Notes under the pieces: generated by a model
Told to the model about the DNA's origin: nothing
Seen by the model: only the letters and a program-made list of their open reading frames with translations
Database searches by the model: none
Virus record (IMG/VR): IMGVR_UViG_3300031631_000003
Coordinates: 1-53,000 of that record
Direction: 5' to 3' (one strand)
Source: a virus
Length of the DNA: 53,000 nt
Made by a program: the position numbers and the translations under genes
Part shown: piece by piece, positions 25,967 through 33,511 of the stretch
Numbering within the stretch: position 1 is the first letter of the stretch
Layout: every line of letters begins with the position of its first letter

Positions 25967-27282
25967 ATATAGTAAATAATATTGTAAATGATGTTGCGCT
26001 AACAATACTCGCAGGTAGTGCCATTGATCCTCTAACTGGTATTGCCACAGTATGCCAAGGGATTGCCACAGATGGTGGAGTCTCTATTATTGATGGCCCT
26101 GCTGGTGTTGATACTGTAAAAGATATAACAACCATAGGCCCTAGTACCAAGGTCACTGTGAATAATGTAGGCTCCTTAGTCTTAACAACAGGCTATGCAG
26201 CATACGTCTTCAACACCATTCCATCAATTGACACAACTTCAGCAGGAGCTGATTATAGCTACACAGTAGCCTCTGGTAAGCTTGCAGAGAATATCTCAGA
26301 TGTAGTGCTGAAGGATGACATGGAGATCATCGTTGGTGGGTATGGCTCACTGAGTACTATGACCACCTCGGCCACATCTCCAAACCCTGTCACCTACAAA
26401 ATCAATGGCACGACGGGTATTATCTACTGGGGTGATGGACTCTCCGATGCCTTTGCTAGTGGGGTTAATGTTACTCATACGTATGCCTCGGTTGCTGGTA
26501 ACTCTATTAGGATTGTGCCTGTTGATGAGGCTGCTTTGACTAAGTTTGATTGCCATAGCAATCAATTAACAGGCTCTATACCAGACCTCAGTTCTAATAC
26601 TGCTTTAACTACGTTTGATTGCTATATCAACCAATTAACAGGCTCTATACCAGACCTCAGTTCTAATACTGCTTTAACTGCGTTTTCTTGCAGCATCAAC
26701 CAATTAACAGGCTCTATACCAGACCTCAGTTCTAATACTGCTTTGACTACGTTTTATTGCCATGCCAATCAACTAACAGGCTCTATACCAGACCTCAGTT
26801 CTAATACTGCTTTGACTACGTTTTATTGCAGCATCAACCAATTAACAGGCTCTATACCAGACCTCAGTTCTAATACTGCTTTGACTACGTTTTATTGCCC
26901 TGCCAATCAACTAACAGGCTCTATACCAGACCTCAGTTCTAATACTGCTTTGACTACGTTTCATTGCCATGTCAATCAATTAACAGGCTCTATACCAGAC
27001 CTCAGTTCTAATACTGCTTTGATTTTGTTTTATTGCTCTACCAATCAACTAACAGATTATGCTGGAGGCACAATGTCAGCAACCTGCTTAACCTTCAAAG
27101 CAGAGGAAAACGCATTAATCCAGACAGCAGTAGATGCAATCCTAGCAGCCTTAGACACAGCAGGAGGTTCAAGTGGTACATGTGATCTAAGTGGGGGCAC
27201 AAACGCTGTACCAAGTGCATCTGGTCTAACGTCTAAATCAAACCTTGAGGCTCGTGGCTGGACAGTCACCGTGAATGCATAA
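25963..27282 (+). CDS. Leucine-rich-repeat tail fibre / surface-binding protein
   Basis: 439 residues; ATG 25963 follows GGAGGTG. The N-terminal ~130 residues are beta-rich and Thr/Ala/Ile-rich. A short PKD-like stretch (IYWGDGLSDAFASGVNVTHT) leads into seven 23-residue leucine-rich repeats plus a partial eighth (~192-366), each with LTTF.C...NQLTGSIPDLS. The C-terminus is helical with a final Gly-rich linker and GWTVTVNA. LRR arrays form curved binding surfaces, so this is a candidate host-recognition protein. Three positions per repeat vary, the rest barely. Confidence 0.75.
   Translation: MNIVNNIVNDVALTILAGSAIDPLTGIATVCQGIATDGGVSIIDGPAGVDTVKDITTIGPSTKVTVNNVGSLVLTTGYAAYVFNTIPSIDTTSAGADYSYTVASGKLAENISDVVLKDDMEIIVGGYGSLSTMTTSATSPNPVTYKINGTTGIIYWGDGLSDAFASGVNVTHTYASVAGNSIRIVPVDEAALTKFDCHSNQLTGSIPDLSSNTALTTFDCYINQLTGSIPDLSSNTALTAFSCSINQLTGSIPDLSSNTALTTFYCHANQLTGSIPDLSSNTALTTFYCSINQLTGSIPDLSSNTALTTFYCPANQLTGSIPDLSSNTALTTFHCHVNQLTGSIPDLSSNTALILFYCSTNQLTDYAGGTMSATCLTFKAEENALIQTAVDAILAALDTAGGSSGTCDLSGGTNAVPSASGLTSKSNLEARGWTVTVNA
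26536..27060 (+). repeat. 69-bp LRR-coding tandem repeat, 7 full copies plus a partial
   Basis: Units start at 26536 and repeat every 69 bases to 27018; a shortened copy follows to about 27060. Outside a six-codon window (TT-codon, X, Cys, X, X, Asn) the copies are almost identical, including silent sites. This suggests recent expansion or homogenisation by recombination. Confidence 0.92.
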
Positions 27283-28835
27283 TGATTACTAATATAGAGC
27301 ATAATACCACTACTCCTGCTGAGAGTAAGATAACCAAGGTCACGAAGAAGTATAATACCGGAGTTATGGTTGGTGATATAAGATTAGCAACACTTTCCGA
27401 TACAACCGCTGAGGCCATAACAAGCGTGGATGGAGTGGTAGACAGATCACTCAAGGGTAATAACCTTCAGGTAGTCGGTGAGTTAACCAAGACACCTGTA
27501 GCAACCGGAGCAGAGCTTGTGGCCTACTCTGGATTCAGTGCTACAGATTACATTGAGCAACCTTATAACTCTGACCTTGACTTTGGTACTGGTGATTTTT
27601 GTGTTATGGGGTGGGTTAACTCCACTTACTCTGGAGGGTACCCACAACTATTAGAAAGAAGGAAGACAGACAGTACGGGGAATAGAATATTAGTAGGGAT
27701 GTGGACTAGCAATATAGGGTTTCAAATAATCAATGACGCATTAGACACTGTACAAGTAGTCCCAGCAGGTAGGAATGATGCAGATGGCAACTGGCACTTA
27801 GTAGTGGTAAAACGAACTGGAGGTTTCGTATTCCTCAATATTGACGCTACCCCAATAAACAATGTGGCAATAACAGGAACTTTAACAGCTAATAATCAAT
27901 TAACTGTACTAGGTAACGACGTAACGTATGAGTTACCTTCCCTCAGTACACTCTTAGCAAACTGGCGTATCTCAGCAACAGCCCCAACAGACGCTGAGAT
28001 ACTCGACATCTACAACCAAGAGAAGAAGATGTTCCAAGAGGATGCCAAGTGTACCCTGCAAGGTACAAGTACATCAGTCCAGGCACTAAGCTATAACGAA
28101 GACACCAGTAAACTATATGCAGGCACTTCAGATGGTATAACGGTATTTGATGGACTTACTTCAGAGGTTCAAGAATCTTCAGGGAATATAGTCGCAATTG
28201 ATTATAGCAGTGATGACAGTGTGGTTGGGACCACTACAAGTGTTTTTAGTGGATATACCATAGAAACGATAGAACATCCTGGTAATGAATTCAATAATTC
28301 CGAAACCAGCTTTGCCCCTGAAACCAAACCAGTAGGTAGCCCTAATGGTACAGACGATGATTTCACAATGGACACTGACCATGGAACGATTATTAGCTAT
28401 GGTGGTACAGCAGTTCCAACCTATGTACACCCTACGATTACTTTTACTACCGGAACTATTAGAAACATACTCTTTTCAGATGGTGTGCTAATCCCTGTTG
28501 ATGAAGGTGAAGGGCTTGTAATTAAAGACTCTCTTGGAAACATAGTAGGAACCTATGACGTGACTATCCCTACATTCTGGGAAGGTGAGCCCATGGTGTC
28601 TCAGGAGCTTGGAGACGCTGATATAGCTGCTGATGCTTTGTACTTTACAGATGGATTATATCATCCTGTAGAGAAGACACAAGCTGAGTGGGTATCTGAT
28701 GGAGTTATTAATTATGATAAGCAGAGATATCTTACTGACTGTGAAGGTAAACCACCTCAACTGTTAATTTACAAAGATCCACGCACCACTGCTGAGGATG
28801 CTGCGATTAAGCTCTTCGACTGTATTGGTGAATAG
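27282..28835 (+). CDS. Tail fibre-type protein with LamG/concanavalin-like domain
   Basis: 517 residues, start coupled by TAATG to the LRR gene. Residues ~75-245 look like a LamG/ConA-type jelly roll: LDFGTGDFCVMGWVNSTYSG, then DADGNWHLVVVKRTGGFVFL and a terminal helix, PTDAEILDIYNQEKKMF. Residues ~250-310 resemble a beta-propeller blade. The region ~345-420 repeats the HGTI...FSDG module of the 24612 protein. Lectin-like folds in phage appendages bind glycans. The coding end is immediately followed by an open fragment in another frame (see 28835). Confidence 0.6.
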   Translation: MITNIEHNTTTPAESKITKVTKKYNTGVMVGDIRLATLSDTTAEAITSVDGVVDRSLKGNNLQVVGELTKTPVATGAELVAYSGFSATDYIEQPYNSDLDFGTGDFCVMGWVNSTYSGGYPQLLERRKTDSTGNRILVGMWTSNIGFQIINDALDTVQVVPAGRNDADGNWHLVVVKRTGGFVFLNIDATPINNVAITGTLTANNQLTVLGNDVTYELPSLSTLLANWRISATAPTDAEILDIYNQEKKMFQEDAKCTLQGTSTSVQALSYNEDTSKLYAGTSDGITVFDGLTSEVQESSGNIVAIDYSSDDSVVGTTTSVFSGYTIETIEHPGNEFNNSETSFAPETKPVGSPNGTDDDFTMDTDHGTIISYGGTAVPTYVHPTITFTTGTIRNILFSDGVLIPVDEGEGLVIKDSLGNIVGTYDVTIPTFWEGEPMVSQELGDADIAADALYFTDGLYHPVEKTQAEWVSDGVINYDKQRYLTDCEGKPPQLLIYKDPRTTAEDAAIKLFDCIGE

Positions 28836-28948
28836 CTGCATACATTTTACATGAGGCTGACAATGGTATATATCTCGGTGCAGACCTTGAAATCTGGTAT
28901 GACTACCGTCTTGGATCACCAATCGCAAAATACACTAAATTAGTTTAA
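28835..28948 (+). pseudogene. Orphan coding remnant after the lectin-like gene
   Basis: A stop-free stretch of 37 codons with no in-frame start, beginning at the last base of the upstream stop codon and ending at TAA 28946-28948. It reads AAYILHEADNGIYLGADLEI followed by WYDYRLGSPIAKYTKLV, which looks like natural protein sequence. It may be the former C-terminus of a fibre gene, cut off by recombination or a frameshift. Upstream this frame closes at TGA 28829-28831. Confidence 0.45.
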
Positions 28949-28958
28949 GGAGATAGAA

Positions 28959-29435
28959 ATGGCATTAAAAGTAATAGTACCAGAATCGGTGATTGACGAA
29001 CCAGTGATAGTTGAAATCGGAGAACGATTCAGGCGCAGAGCATCGACAAACAAAGAGCATGTGCTTGGAACAATCTACGAGTTTAGCGATGCTGGTGAGA
29101 ACCTGTTTACTGCAGAGGCATATGCTGCCTGTCATGGATATGGTTGTATACTAGATGATGGTATATTCTATCATGTATTTACTACTGCCGAGAAAGACAA
29201 CCTTGTCCCTGTTGATTGGCCAAATAGTAAAGACGCAGAAGGTGAGCGAATAGCTTATGAGGATTATTTTAGAAAGTCAACTCAGGTTGAGTTAGCTGAT
29301 GGTACTTGGAGATTCAGGATACAATACGGAAATGACGCTTTAATGAACACCGAGAGGTTGATCTATCAGAAATCATTGGGTATATTACTGACAAAAGGTG
29401 AAGGTCAAGCTCTTGAAGTTAAACCAGAAGTATAA
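28959..29435 (+). CDS. Hypothetical protein, fibre/lysis junction
   Basis: 158 residues, ATG 28959 with AAGGAGA. It begins MALKVIVPESVIDEPVIVEI, with a mixed alpha/beta pattern and many acidic residues, and has a Tyr/Trp-rich segment near 100-130. No signal or membrane segment. It sits between appendage and lysis genes; no family recognised. Confidence 0.6.
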   Translation: MALKVIVPESVIDEPVIVEIGERFRRRASTNKEHVLGTIYEFSDAGENLFTAEAYAACHGYGCILDDGIFYHVFTTAEKDNLVPVDWPNSKDAEGERIAYEDYFRKSTQVELADGTWRFRIQYGNDALMNTERLIYQKSLGILLTKGEGQALEVKPEV

Positions 29436-29447
29436 AGGAATCTCAAC

Positions 29448-29810
29448 ATGGATGTGCCAGATCTTGTAGTGGAATGGGCATTAGGAATTGTGACTAGTGC
29501 CGGAATGGGGAGTTTCTTCTTTTTGAAGAGCAAGTCAAGTAAGAACACTGCTAGTATCGTGGCACTTAAAGAGCAGATGGATCAAAAAATAGTTGATGCA
29601 ATTGAGAAACTAGGAGAAAACGTAACGCCACTAAGTCTCTGTAATGCCAAGCAAGAGTTGTGGCAAACAAGGTTTGATATGTGGATGACCCAGAACAAGG
29701 AACAACATGACCATATTGACAGTAGTGTAGCTGCTTCGCTGGAGAACATAGAAAAGCAATTGGTTTTTGTATTCGAGAAGCTTGACAATTTAAGTAAGGG
29801 GGACAAGTGA
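29448..29810 (+). CDS. Single-pass membrane protein with coiled coil (holin- or spanin-like)
   Basis: 120 residues, ATG 29448 behind AAAGGA. Residues ~8-27 (VEWALGIVTSAGMGSFFFLK) form one membrane segment followed by KSKSSK, which places the rest as a soluble helix (ALKEQMDQKIVDAIEKL ... LENIEKQLVFVFEKLDNL). One N-terminal membrane segment plus a long coiled coil, directly before a lipoprotein gene, resembles an inner-membrane spanin arrangement. A holin is the alternative. Evidence is positional. Confidence 0.5.
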   Translation: MDVPDLVVEWALGIVTSAGMGSFFFLKSKSSKNTASIVALKEQMDQKIVDAIEKLGENVTPLSLCNAKQELWQTRFDMWMTQNKEQHDHIDSSVAASLENIEKQLVFVFEKLDNLSKGDK

Positions 29811-30304
29811 TGTGGAAATCATTAGGATGTGGGATTTTGGTTATGCTGTTGTTGTCTGGGTGTGGTGCTCACGAGAAAACTAATAATTTGATAGCCCAGG
29901 CTAACACAGATAGATTCAAAGCTTTCACAAAAGGCATGAACGCCTCCACTTCCGAGGGTGCAAGGATTGCTATGGCCATGGCCTTTGCTGGTAACATGGG
30001 ACAACAGAACTTCTACAAAGAAGACTCGGCTCTTGATTGGGTACTTGGTGTTGGTCGTATAGTTACTCCACTGGTTCCGTTGTTCTGGCAGAGTGGTGAC
30101 TCAAGCTCTCAAGGTATTACCGCTGGTCGTGATGTATTCTTTCAGTCTACAAGGGCTGATTCTCATTGGAACTACCAATCAGCAACAAATGAATATCTAC
30201 TTGGTGACAATAACTGGAATGGTAGTAATGATGCTGAGGTGCCTCTTGAGTCGGATCACAGCGTGTCGGAGTCAACATCAACAACTACTACACCAGTACC
30301 TTAA
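29810..30304 (+). CDS. Lipoprotein in the lysis block
   Basis: 164 residues. The signal peptide MWKSLGCGILVMLLLSGCGA has a lipobox LSGC, so processing at Cys would anchor it in the outer membrane. I start at ATG 29810 (GTG 29807 is possible) because it overlaps the upstream stop and GGGGGA is well placed. The mature part has helices, then a Ser/Thr-rich tail ending STTTTPVP. It is far larger than classical Rz1 proteins. A partner for the 29448 protein is one reading. Confidence 0.6.
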   Translation: MWKSLGCGILVMLLLSGCGAHEKTNNLIAQANTDRFKAFTKGMNASTSEGARIAMAMAFAGNMGQQNFYKEDSALDWVLGVGRIVTPLVPLFWQSGDSSSQGITAGRDVFFQSTRADSHWNYQSATNEYLLGDNNWNGSNDAEVPLESDHSVSESTSTTTTPVP

Positions 30305-30305
30305 T

Positions 30306-30437
30306 ATGCGTGATGATATCCCAGAGCTTATAGAGGTTGTAACTAGCCTGTTGATAGAAGTGAAAGAAACTCAGAAGGAAATCAAAGAGCTTCAGGATAA
30401 GATATTCCAGATGGAGTTTCAAGGGACAAGAAATTGA
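30306..30437 (+). CDS. Small coiled-coil protein
   Basis: 43 residues from ATG 30306, 2 bases after the lipoprotein stop: MRDDIPELIEVVTSLLIEV, then a KETQKEIKELQDKIFQME heptad pattern. A longer in-frame ORF starts at 30093, but its first 70 codons lie inside the lipoprotein gene and are probably a shadow. Function unknown; a trimeric coiled coil is plausible. Confidence 0.5.
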   Translation: MRDDIPELIEVVTSLLIEVKETQKEIKELQDKIFQMEFQGTRN

Positions 30438-30634
30438 AAGACTTTTGTACGTGGTGGCCTGACAGAAACTATGGTATGATATGTGCACAGCATGACTCGG
30501 ACTATAACACACATGAGGTAACCAGATGGATAGCGGACAAAGAACTTTGGATAGGTGTAACGGCATCAGGCCATCCAGTCAATGCGACGGTTATGTGGAT
30601 CGCTGTGAGGATGATAGGATGGATGTTTTGGTAG
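30434..30634 (+). CDS. Small protein with phospholipase A2-like Cys-x-x-His-Asp motif
   Basis: 66 residues, probable TTG start at 30434 overlapping the previous stop. Contains DFCTWWPDRNYGMICAQHDS followed by DY, that is CAQHDSDY, similar to the C..HD..Y active-site helix of phospholipase A2-like folds. A later segment, RWIADKELWIGVTASGHP, and a hydrophobic C-terminus follow. Phages carry short proteins of this pattern near lysis genes. Enzymatic activity is not shown; the motif similarity is by eye. Confidence 0.5.
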   Translation: MKDFCTWWPDRNYGMICAQHDSDYNTHEVTRWIADKELWIGVTASGHPVNATVMWIAVRMIGWMFW

Positions 30635-30720
30635 ACAAGTATGGTCCAAAAGAGAAGAGGGTAGGGGTAATGTTTCCGCTATCTAAGATTATTGATTGGT
30701 TCAAACGGAGAAACAAATGA
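30619..30720 (+). CDS. Tiny basic protein
   Basis: 33 residues if started at ATG 30619 (MDVLVDKYGPKEKRVGVMFP, ending WFKRRNK). A shorter start at ATG 30670 has a GGTAGGGG ribosome site. The ATGA overlap with the next gene supports translation of this frame. Amphipathic basic C-terminus. Function unknown. Confidence 0.35.
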   Translation: MDVLVDKYGPKEKRVGVMFPLSKIIDWFKRRNK

Positions 30721-30920
30721 AAGAGAAAATGATAGCGATGTTAGTTGGTATGTTAGTTAAACGCCTAGACGCTGAGACGTTCAAGGAGTTCGCAGATATG
30801 GCCCTTGATTTTGTTGAGGACTATGTCAAGGAGTCCCCAACAGCGTACGATGATGCTGTAATGTTGCCCCTGTGCAACACTATCAGAACTGCATTCAATA
30901 TCCCAGACGATGATGAGTAA
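30717..30920 (+). CDS. Small helical protein
   Basis: 67 residues, MKEKMIAMLVGMLVKRLDAE then TFKEFADMALDFVEDYVKES, acidic end IPDDDE. Start coupled by ATGA. All-helical, no clear membrane segment. Not recognised. Confidence 0.5.
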   Translation: MKEKMIAMLVGMLVKRLDAETFKEFADMALDFVEDYVKESPTAYDDAVMLPLCNTIRTAFNIPDDDE

Positions 30921-31248
30921 ACTACTGATCTATGCACTCACTCTATTACTGAGTGGGTGTACAGTGTTCTCGCCACTAGATCAACTCTACCCTTCACTCA
31001 CCAAGGAAATACCTGATGAACTTATCGAACTGGAAGTACACATTGTCAATCCTATTTCTATTCACTATTGGTGCATTGTTAACGGCCTTAATCCGCTCTT
31101 TATTGTATTGAACGCAGGTACAGTGTTTGGTTGTGCTAATCTTAGTCACGGCGAGGATGGGGGGTATAAGTGCGTAGTCTATCAAGCTTATGATGCTGAT
31201 TGGATTTTTGAACATGAATATAGACACTGTAAGGGGTATATGGATTAA
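30910..31248 (+). CDS. Small lipoprotein with HExxH-like motif
   Basis: 112 residues starting at ATG 30910 or 30913, overlapping the previous gene. Signal peptide MMSKLLIYALTLLLSGC with lipobox LLSGC. Near the C-terminus, DADWIFEHEYRHCKGYMD contains HEYRH, a zincin-type metal-binding motif. In a lysis block this could be an envelope-acting metallopeptidase or a spanin-like partner. The protein is small for a protease, so catalysis is uncertain. Confidence 0.55.
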   Translation: MMSKLLIYALTLLLSGCTVFSPLDQLYPSLTKEIPDELIELEVHIVNPISIHYWCIVNGLNPLFIVLNAGTVFGCANLSHGEDGGYKCVVYQAYDADWIFEHEYRHCKGYMD

Positions 31249-31355
31249 TGTTTGTATCTTGGTACGATGGACTAATGTGGACTAGGGACTGGAACAGGTG
31301 GCAAGAAATAATGCATCAACAAAATAGCAGGAGACGTAATGGGACTTGGTACTGA
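31248..31355 (+). CDS. Possible 35-residue Trp-rich ORF
   Basis: MFVSWYDGLMWTRDWNRWQE onward; ATG 31248 overlaps the upstream TAA and AAGGGG lies 12 bases upstream. It runs 17 bases into the endolysin gene. Five tryptophans in 35 residues is unusual. It may simply be a translational bridge. Weak evidence. Confidence 0.3.
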   Translation: MFVSWYDGLMWTRDWNRWQEIMHQQNSRRRNGTWY

Positions 31356-31671
31356 ACAAAGGAAGTTTACTCTGGCTATAGCCAAGCTCATCTTGTTCGC
31401 ATATGAGGAACTGAAGGTGGAGCTTACATTCGGAGATGCTTACCGTGACCCAAGAGTACATGGTCACGGTAAGGGTTACGGTTCTGACAACAGCGTCCAC
31501 CTTATACGTCTTGCTGTTGATCTTAACCTTTTTGTAGGTGGTGAATACATAACTGATTCAACCTGCTATGCGTGGGATAGGCTCCACAATTACTGGAAGT
31601 CTATCGGCGGTGCTGATAGGATATCTTCAGATGCTAATCATTTTAGTTTTACGTGGCAGGGTCGGAGGTAG
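31339..31671 (+). CDS. Endolysin, M15-family peptidase
   Basis: 110 residues, ATG 31339 behind AGGAGA. Pattern of the M15 (VanY/L-alanyl-D-glutamate peptidase) fold: GDAYRDPRVHGHG, then the zinc ligands in NSVHLIRLAVDLN (His54, Asp61) and the final SSDANHFSF (His101). It cleaves peptide stems of peptidoglycan to release progeny. There is no signal peptide, so a holin is needed. It is the last rightward gene; its 3' end overlaps the convergent gene at 31649 by 23 bases. Confidence 0.85.
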   Translation: MGLGTEQRKFTLAIAKLILFAYEELKVELTFGDAYRDPRVHGHGKGYGSDNSVHLIRLAVDLNLFVGGEYITDSTCYAWDRLHNYWKSIGGADRISSDANHFSFTWQGRR

Positions 31672-31885
31672 TCCCCTCTTCCATAGAGATATGGTCAATT
31701 AATCCTGCAACTTTTCTTGCAAACTTCCTGATACCTTTATCGTGGTGGTATCCCCAAAGTAAAATACACTCCTCTCTTAAATCGTCCAGCCTTGAAGGGA
31801 AGGTACAACCTCCGTTGGTACTTTGTCCCTTAGCCTCCTTCGCTAGACAACCGTGGTTACAACTCTTAAAGTGTGGTCTTTTCAT
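31649..31885 (-). CDS. Small Cys/His protein, end of leftward operon
   Basis: 78 residues, AGGAGAACTAAA before ATG 31885. N-terminal FKSCNHGCLAKEAKG could bind zinc; then DLREECILLWGYHHDKGIRK. It is the promoter-distal gene of the leftward operon and converges on the endolysin. No terminator is visible between them because the coding ends overlap. Function unknown. Confidence 0.6.
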   Translation of the reverse strand: MKRPHFKSCNHGCLAKEAKGQSTNGGCTFPSRLDDLREECILLWGYHHDKGIRKFARKVAGLIDHISMEEGTTSDPAT

Positions 31886-31917
31886 TTTAGTTCTCCTCTA
31901 TGTTATGGTTTTCAGCG

Positions 31918-32232
31918 TTATCTGCAACCTACCACTTTCATAAACTCATCCCACGCCTTGCGTGTCACAGCTTTCTGCGCGTCAACAGCAAGTCTTATGT
32001 TGTCCTTCATTTGCCTGATAATCACCCCTGCAAACCATTGTCTGTTTTCTTCTGGGCAAAAGCTAGAATTAAAGGAGTTGGTATATACTTGTCCGCCATG
32101 CCACAAGTCTGTTACTTCAAAGATAAACGCTTCATACTCATCTGTTTTGTGGATGCCAGCGTATAACTTAAAGTGAGGCAGTTTGTTTTCTATCTTGAAG
32201 TCTACTACTAGTTCGGAATATTCTTTATTCAT
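31918..32232 (-). CDS. Hypothetical early protein
   Basis: 104 residues with AAGGAGAACTAA before ATG 32232. Compact alpha/beta: FKIENKLPHFKLYAGIHKTD, YEAFIFEVTDLWHGGQVYT, C-terminal helix. No known motif. Strong ribosome site and conserved-looking composition support a real gene. Confidence 0.6.
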   Translation of the reverse strand: MNKEYSELVVDFKIENKLPHFKLYAGIHKTDEYEAFIFEVTDLWHGGQVYTNSFNSSFCPEENRQWFAGVIIRQMKDNIRLAVDAQKAVTRKAWDEFMKVVGCR

Positions 32233-32253
32233 TTAGTTCTCCTTAAATTAAAA

Positions 32254-32322
32254 TACCAACCAACCCGTTCATTAGAACTAAGCAACCCTTTCAGCCATGA
32301 TAGCATTGTAGGTTGGTTGGTA
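32254..32322 (-). repeat. 12-bp inverted repeat with 45-nt loop between early genes
   Basis: TACCAACCAACC (32254-32265) pairs perfectly with GGTTGGTTGGTA (32311-32322). On the leftward transcript the stem is followed by TTTTAATTT and then the ribosome site of the next gene. It may be a weak terminator/attenuator or an RNase-processing stem. I could not fit a tRNA. Confidence 0.6.
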
Positions 32323-32329
32323 AAATTTG

Positions 32330-32911
32330 TTATAAGCCCAACAATTCTGGGTTTTCCAGAGATTCAATAGTCTGCTTCAAGAACTCAATCCAATCAGGTA
32401 ACTTGTGGGCAAACCGTTGTGAGTTGATATGCCTAATCACTTTATAGTTCAGGTTAACTTCACGCTCTTGCAAGAATGCCTGCGGTAACGCCTTAGACTT
32501 GACCCTGCTTGACGTTTGCCTTGAAAGCATATCCAAGTATTCAATGTAAACCATAGCATCAGAGGTGCTGTCAAAGTCTTCGTTCTTGAGGTCGAAATAT
32601 TCAGGTAATAAATCATCCTTATCGAGCGTGTGCATAGTTGATTCTGATTGTTTTGATACCCCTATACGGTAGGTGTCGAATTGTTTCCAGAATTCAAGGG
32701 TTGCTGTGACAGATATCCACACTTGTATGTGCTCAAGGAATTTATTGTGTCCTTTGTCACGGCCAGCATTAGCAAGTGCTGCTTTGTAGATCCTGTTACG
32801 CTGTTCGTCAGTCCACCATTCATCTCTGGTAAGACCCGGCTTACGAAACGATAACCCAAACCCATAGAGTGCTGAGTCTAATCCTGCTTCATCTAATTTA
32901 ATTACTTTCAT
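32330..32911 (-). CDS. Hypothetical protein, weakly ThyX-like
   Basis: 193 residues, ATG 32911 in an ATGA overlap with the upstream gene and AGGGG nearby. Contains NKFLEHIQVWISVTATLEFW followed by KQFDTYRIGVSKQSESTMHT. The order of a helix ending in an aromatic/Gln and an R..S.QSEST stretch recalls flavin-dependent thymidylate synthases (RHR..S.NE.S.RY), but the key residues do not line up. I keep it as an unrecognised conserved phage protein. Confidence 0.5.
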   Translation of the reverse strand: MKVIKLDEAGLDSALYGFGLSFRKPGLTRDEWWTDEQRNRIYKAALANAGRDKGHNKFLEHIQVWISVTATLEFWKQFDTYRIGVSKQSESTMHTLDKDDLLPEYFDLKNEDFDSTSDAMVYIEYLDMLSRQTSSRVKSKALPQAFLQEREVNLNYKVIRHINSQRFAHKLPDWIEFLKQTIESLENPELLGL

Positions 32912-33078
32912 GTGCACCCCTCAAATAATACATCGTTAAGTTTACGTATAATTTTACAGCTCCCACTGATATGAATCATACTTCTTTCTGGAGACTCTGG
33001 ATCTCTATGTGAAGTAATACATACCGTTTTGTTCTTCAACAGTTTCTTTATTATCTTAGCTATTTTTTTATCTTTCAT
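32908..33078 (-). CDS. Small basic protein
   Basis: 56 residues from ATG 33078, behind AGGAGGAAACAAA: MKDKKIAKIIKKLLKNKTVC, ending VLFEGCT. Overlaps both neighbours. Lys-rich N-terminus. Unknown role in early infection. Confidence 0.5.
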   Translation of the reverse strand: MKDKKIAKIIKKLLKNKTVCITSHRDPESPERSMIHISGSCKIIRKLNDVLFEGCT

Positions 33079-33304
33079 TTTGTTTCCTCCTGTTCCACGC
33101 ATTCATTGCCATATGTTTTGCGCTATCAGCTCCGTTATGTTTTGCATCAGCTTCAAAGCAACGGCCAGTCCTCACGTCACATGGTAGGCACTCAATATAG
33201 CAATAAAGGTGTCCTTCAATTTCCATACATGACCCATTGTAAGTATCAAAACGTATTGAGATATCTTCAGCTTCGCCGCAAAATGGGCATGGTTTTAGTT
33301 TCAT
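33068..33304 (-). CDS. Lar-like restriction-alleviation family protein
   Basis: 78 residues; start ATG 33304 behind GAGG. Zinc-finger pattern of the Lar family: KLKPCPFCGEAEDISIRFD at the start, YIECLPCDVRTG in the middle, MNAWNRRKQNER at the end. Lar-type proteins are associated with modulating type I restriction, so an anti-restriction role is plausible here, though many family members are uncharacterised. It lies in the early operon, where such a function would be useful. Confidence 0.75.
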   Translation of the reverse strand: MKLKPCPFCGEAEDISIRFDTYNGSCMEIEGHLYCYIECLPCDVRTGRCFEADAKHNGADSAKHMAMNAWNRRKQNER

Positions 33305-33313
33305 CAATTAACC

Positions 33314-33511
33314 TCAAACTTGTTTGTCCAGCATATCACGCTGTTTTTGAGTGACAAAGTAAAAACAGAATGGAGCGTCGCCACTGGCTGTTGTATCTAT
33401 CCACTTGAATCGTTGCCATGATTGAGAGTACTCGCTAGACCGTGCCGTCCATCGGTAGCAATCGTTTCTTAGTGGGCAGGTTTCGTTTGAACATAGTGTC
33501 ACATCTGGCAT
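33314..33511 (-). CDS. Small Cys-rich early protein
   Basis: 65 residues; ATG 33511 chosen for GGAG 8 bases upstream. Begins MPDVTLCSNETCPLRNDCYR, a compact three-Cys pattern seen in small phage zinc-binding proteins, and ends FCFYFVTQKQRDMLDKQV. Function unknown. Confidence 0.6.
   Translation of the reverse strand: MPDVTLCSNETCPLRNDCYRWTARSSEYSQSWQRFKWIDTTASGDAPFCFYFVTQKQRDMLDKQV

Noticed and set aside
26536-27060. CRISPR-like regular repeats
   Set aside because: The 69-bp repeats are contiguous, coding and have no unique spacers; they are LRR units.
26500-27282. Diversity-generating retroelement target
   Set aside because: No reverse transcriptase or template repeat in the window and substitutions are not adenine-specific.
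30093-30305. N-terminal extension of the 43-residue coiled-coil ORF
   Set aside because: It overlaps the lipoprotein gene in another frame without a ribosome site.
32254-32322. tRNA gene
   Set aside because: The 12-bp stem looks like an acceptor arm, but no D, anticodon or T arm can be fitted on either strand.
32330-32911. Thymidylate synthase ThyX
   Set aside because: The QSEST stretch is suggestive but the RHR...S.NE.S.RY signature is absent.
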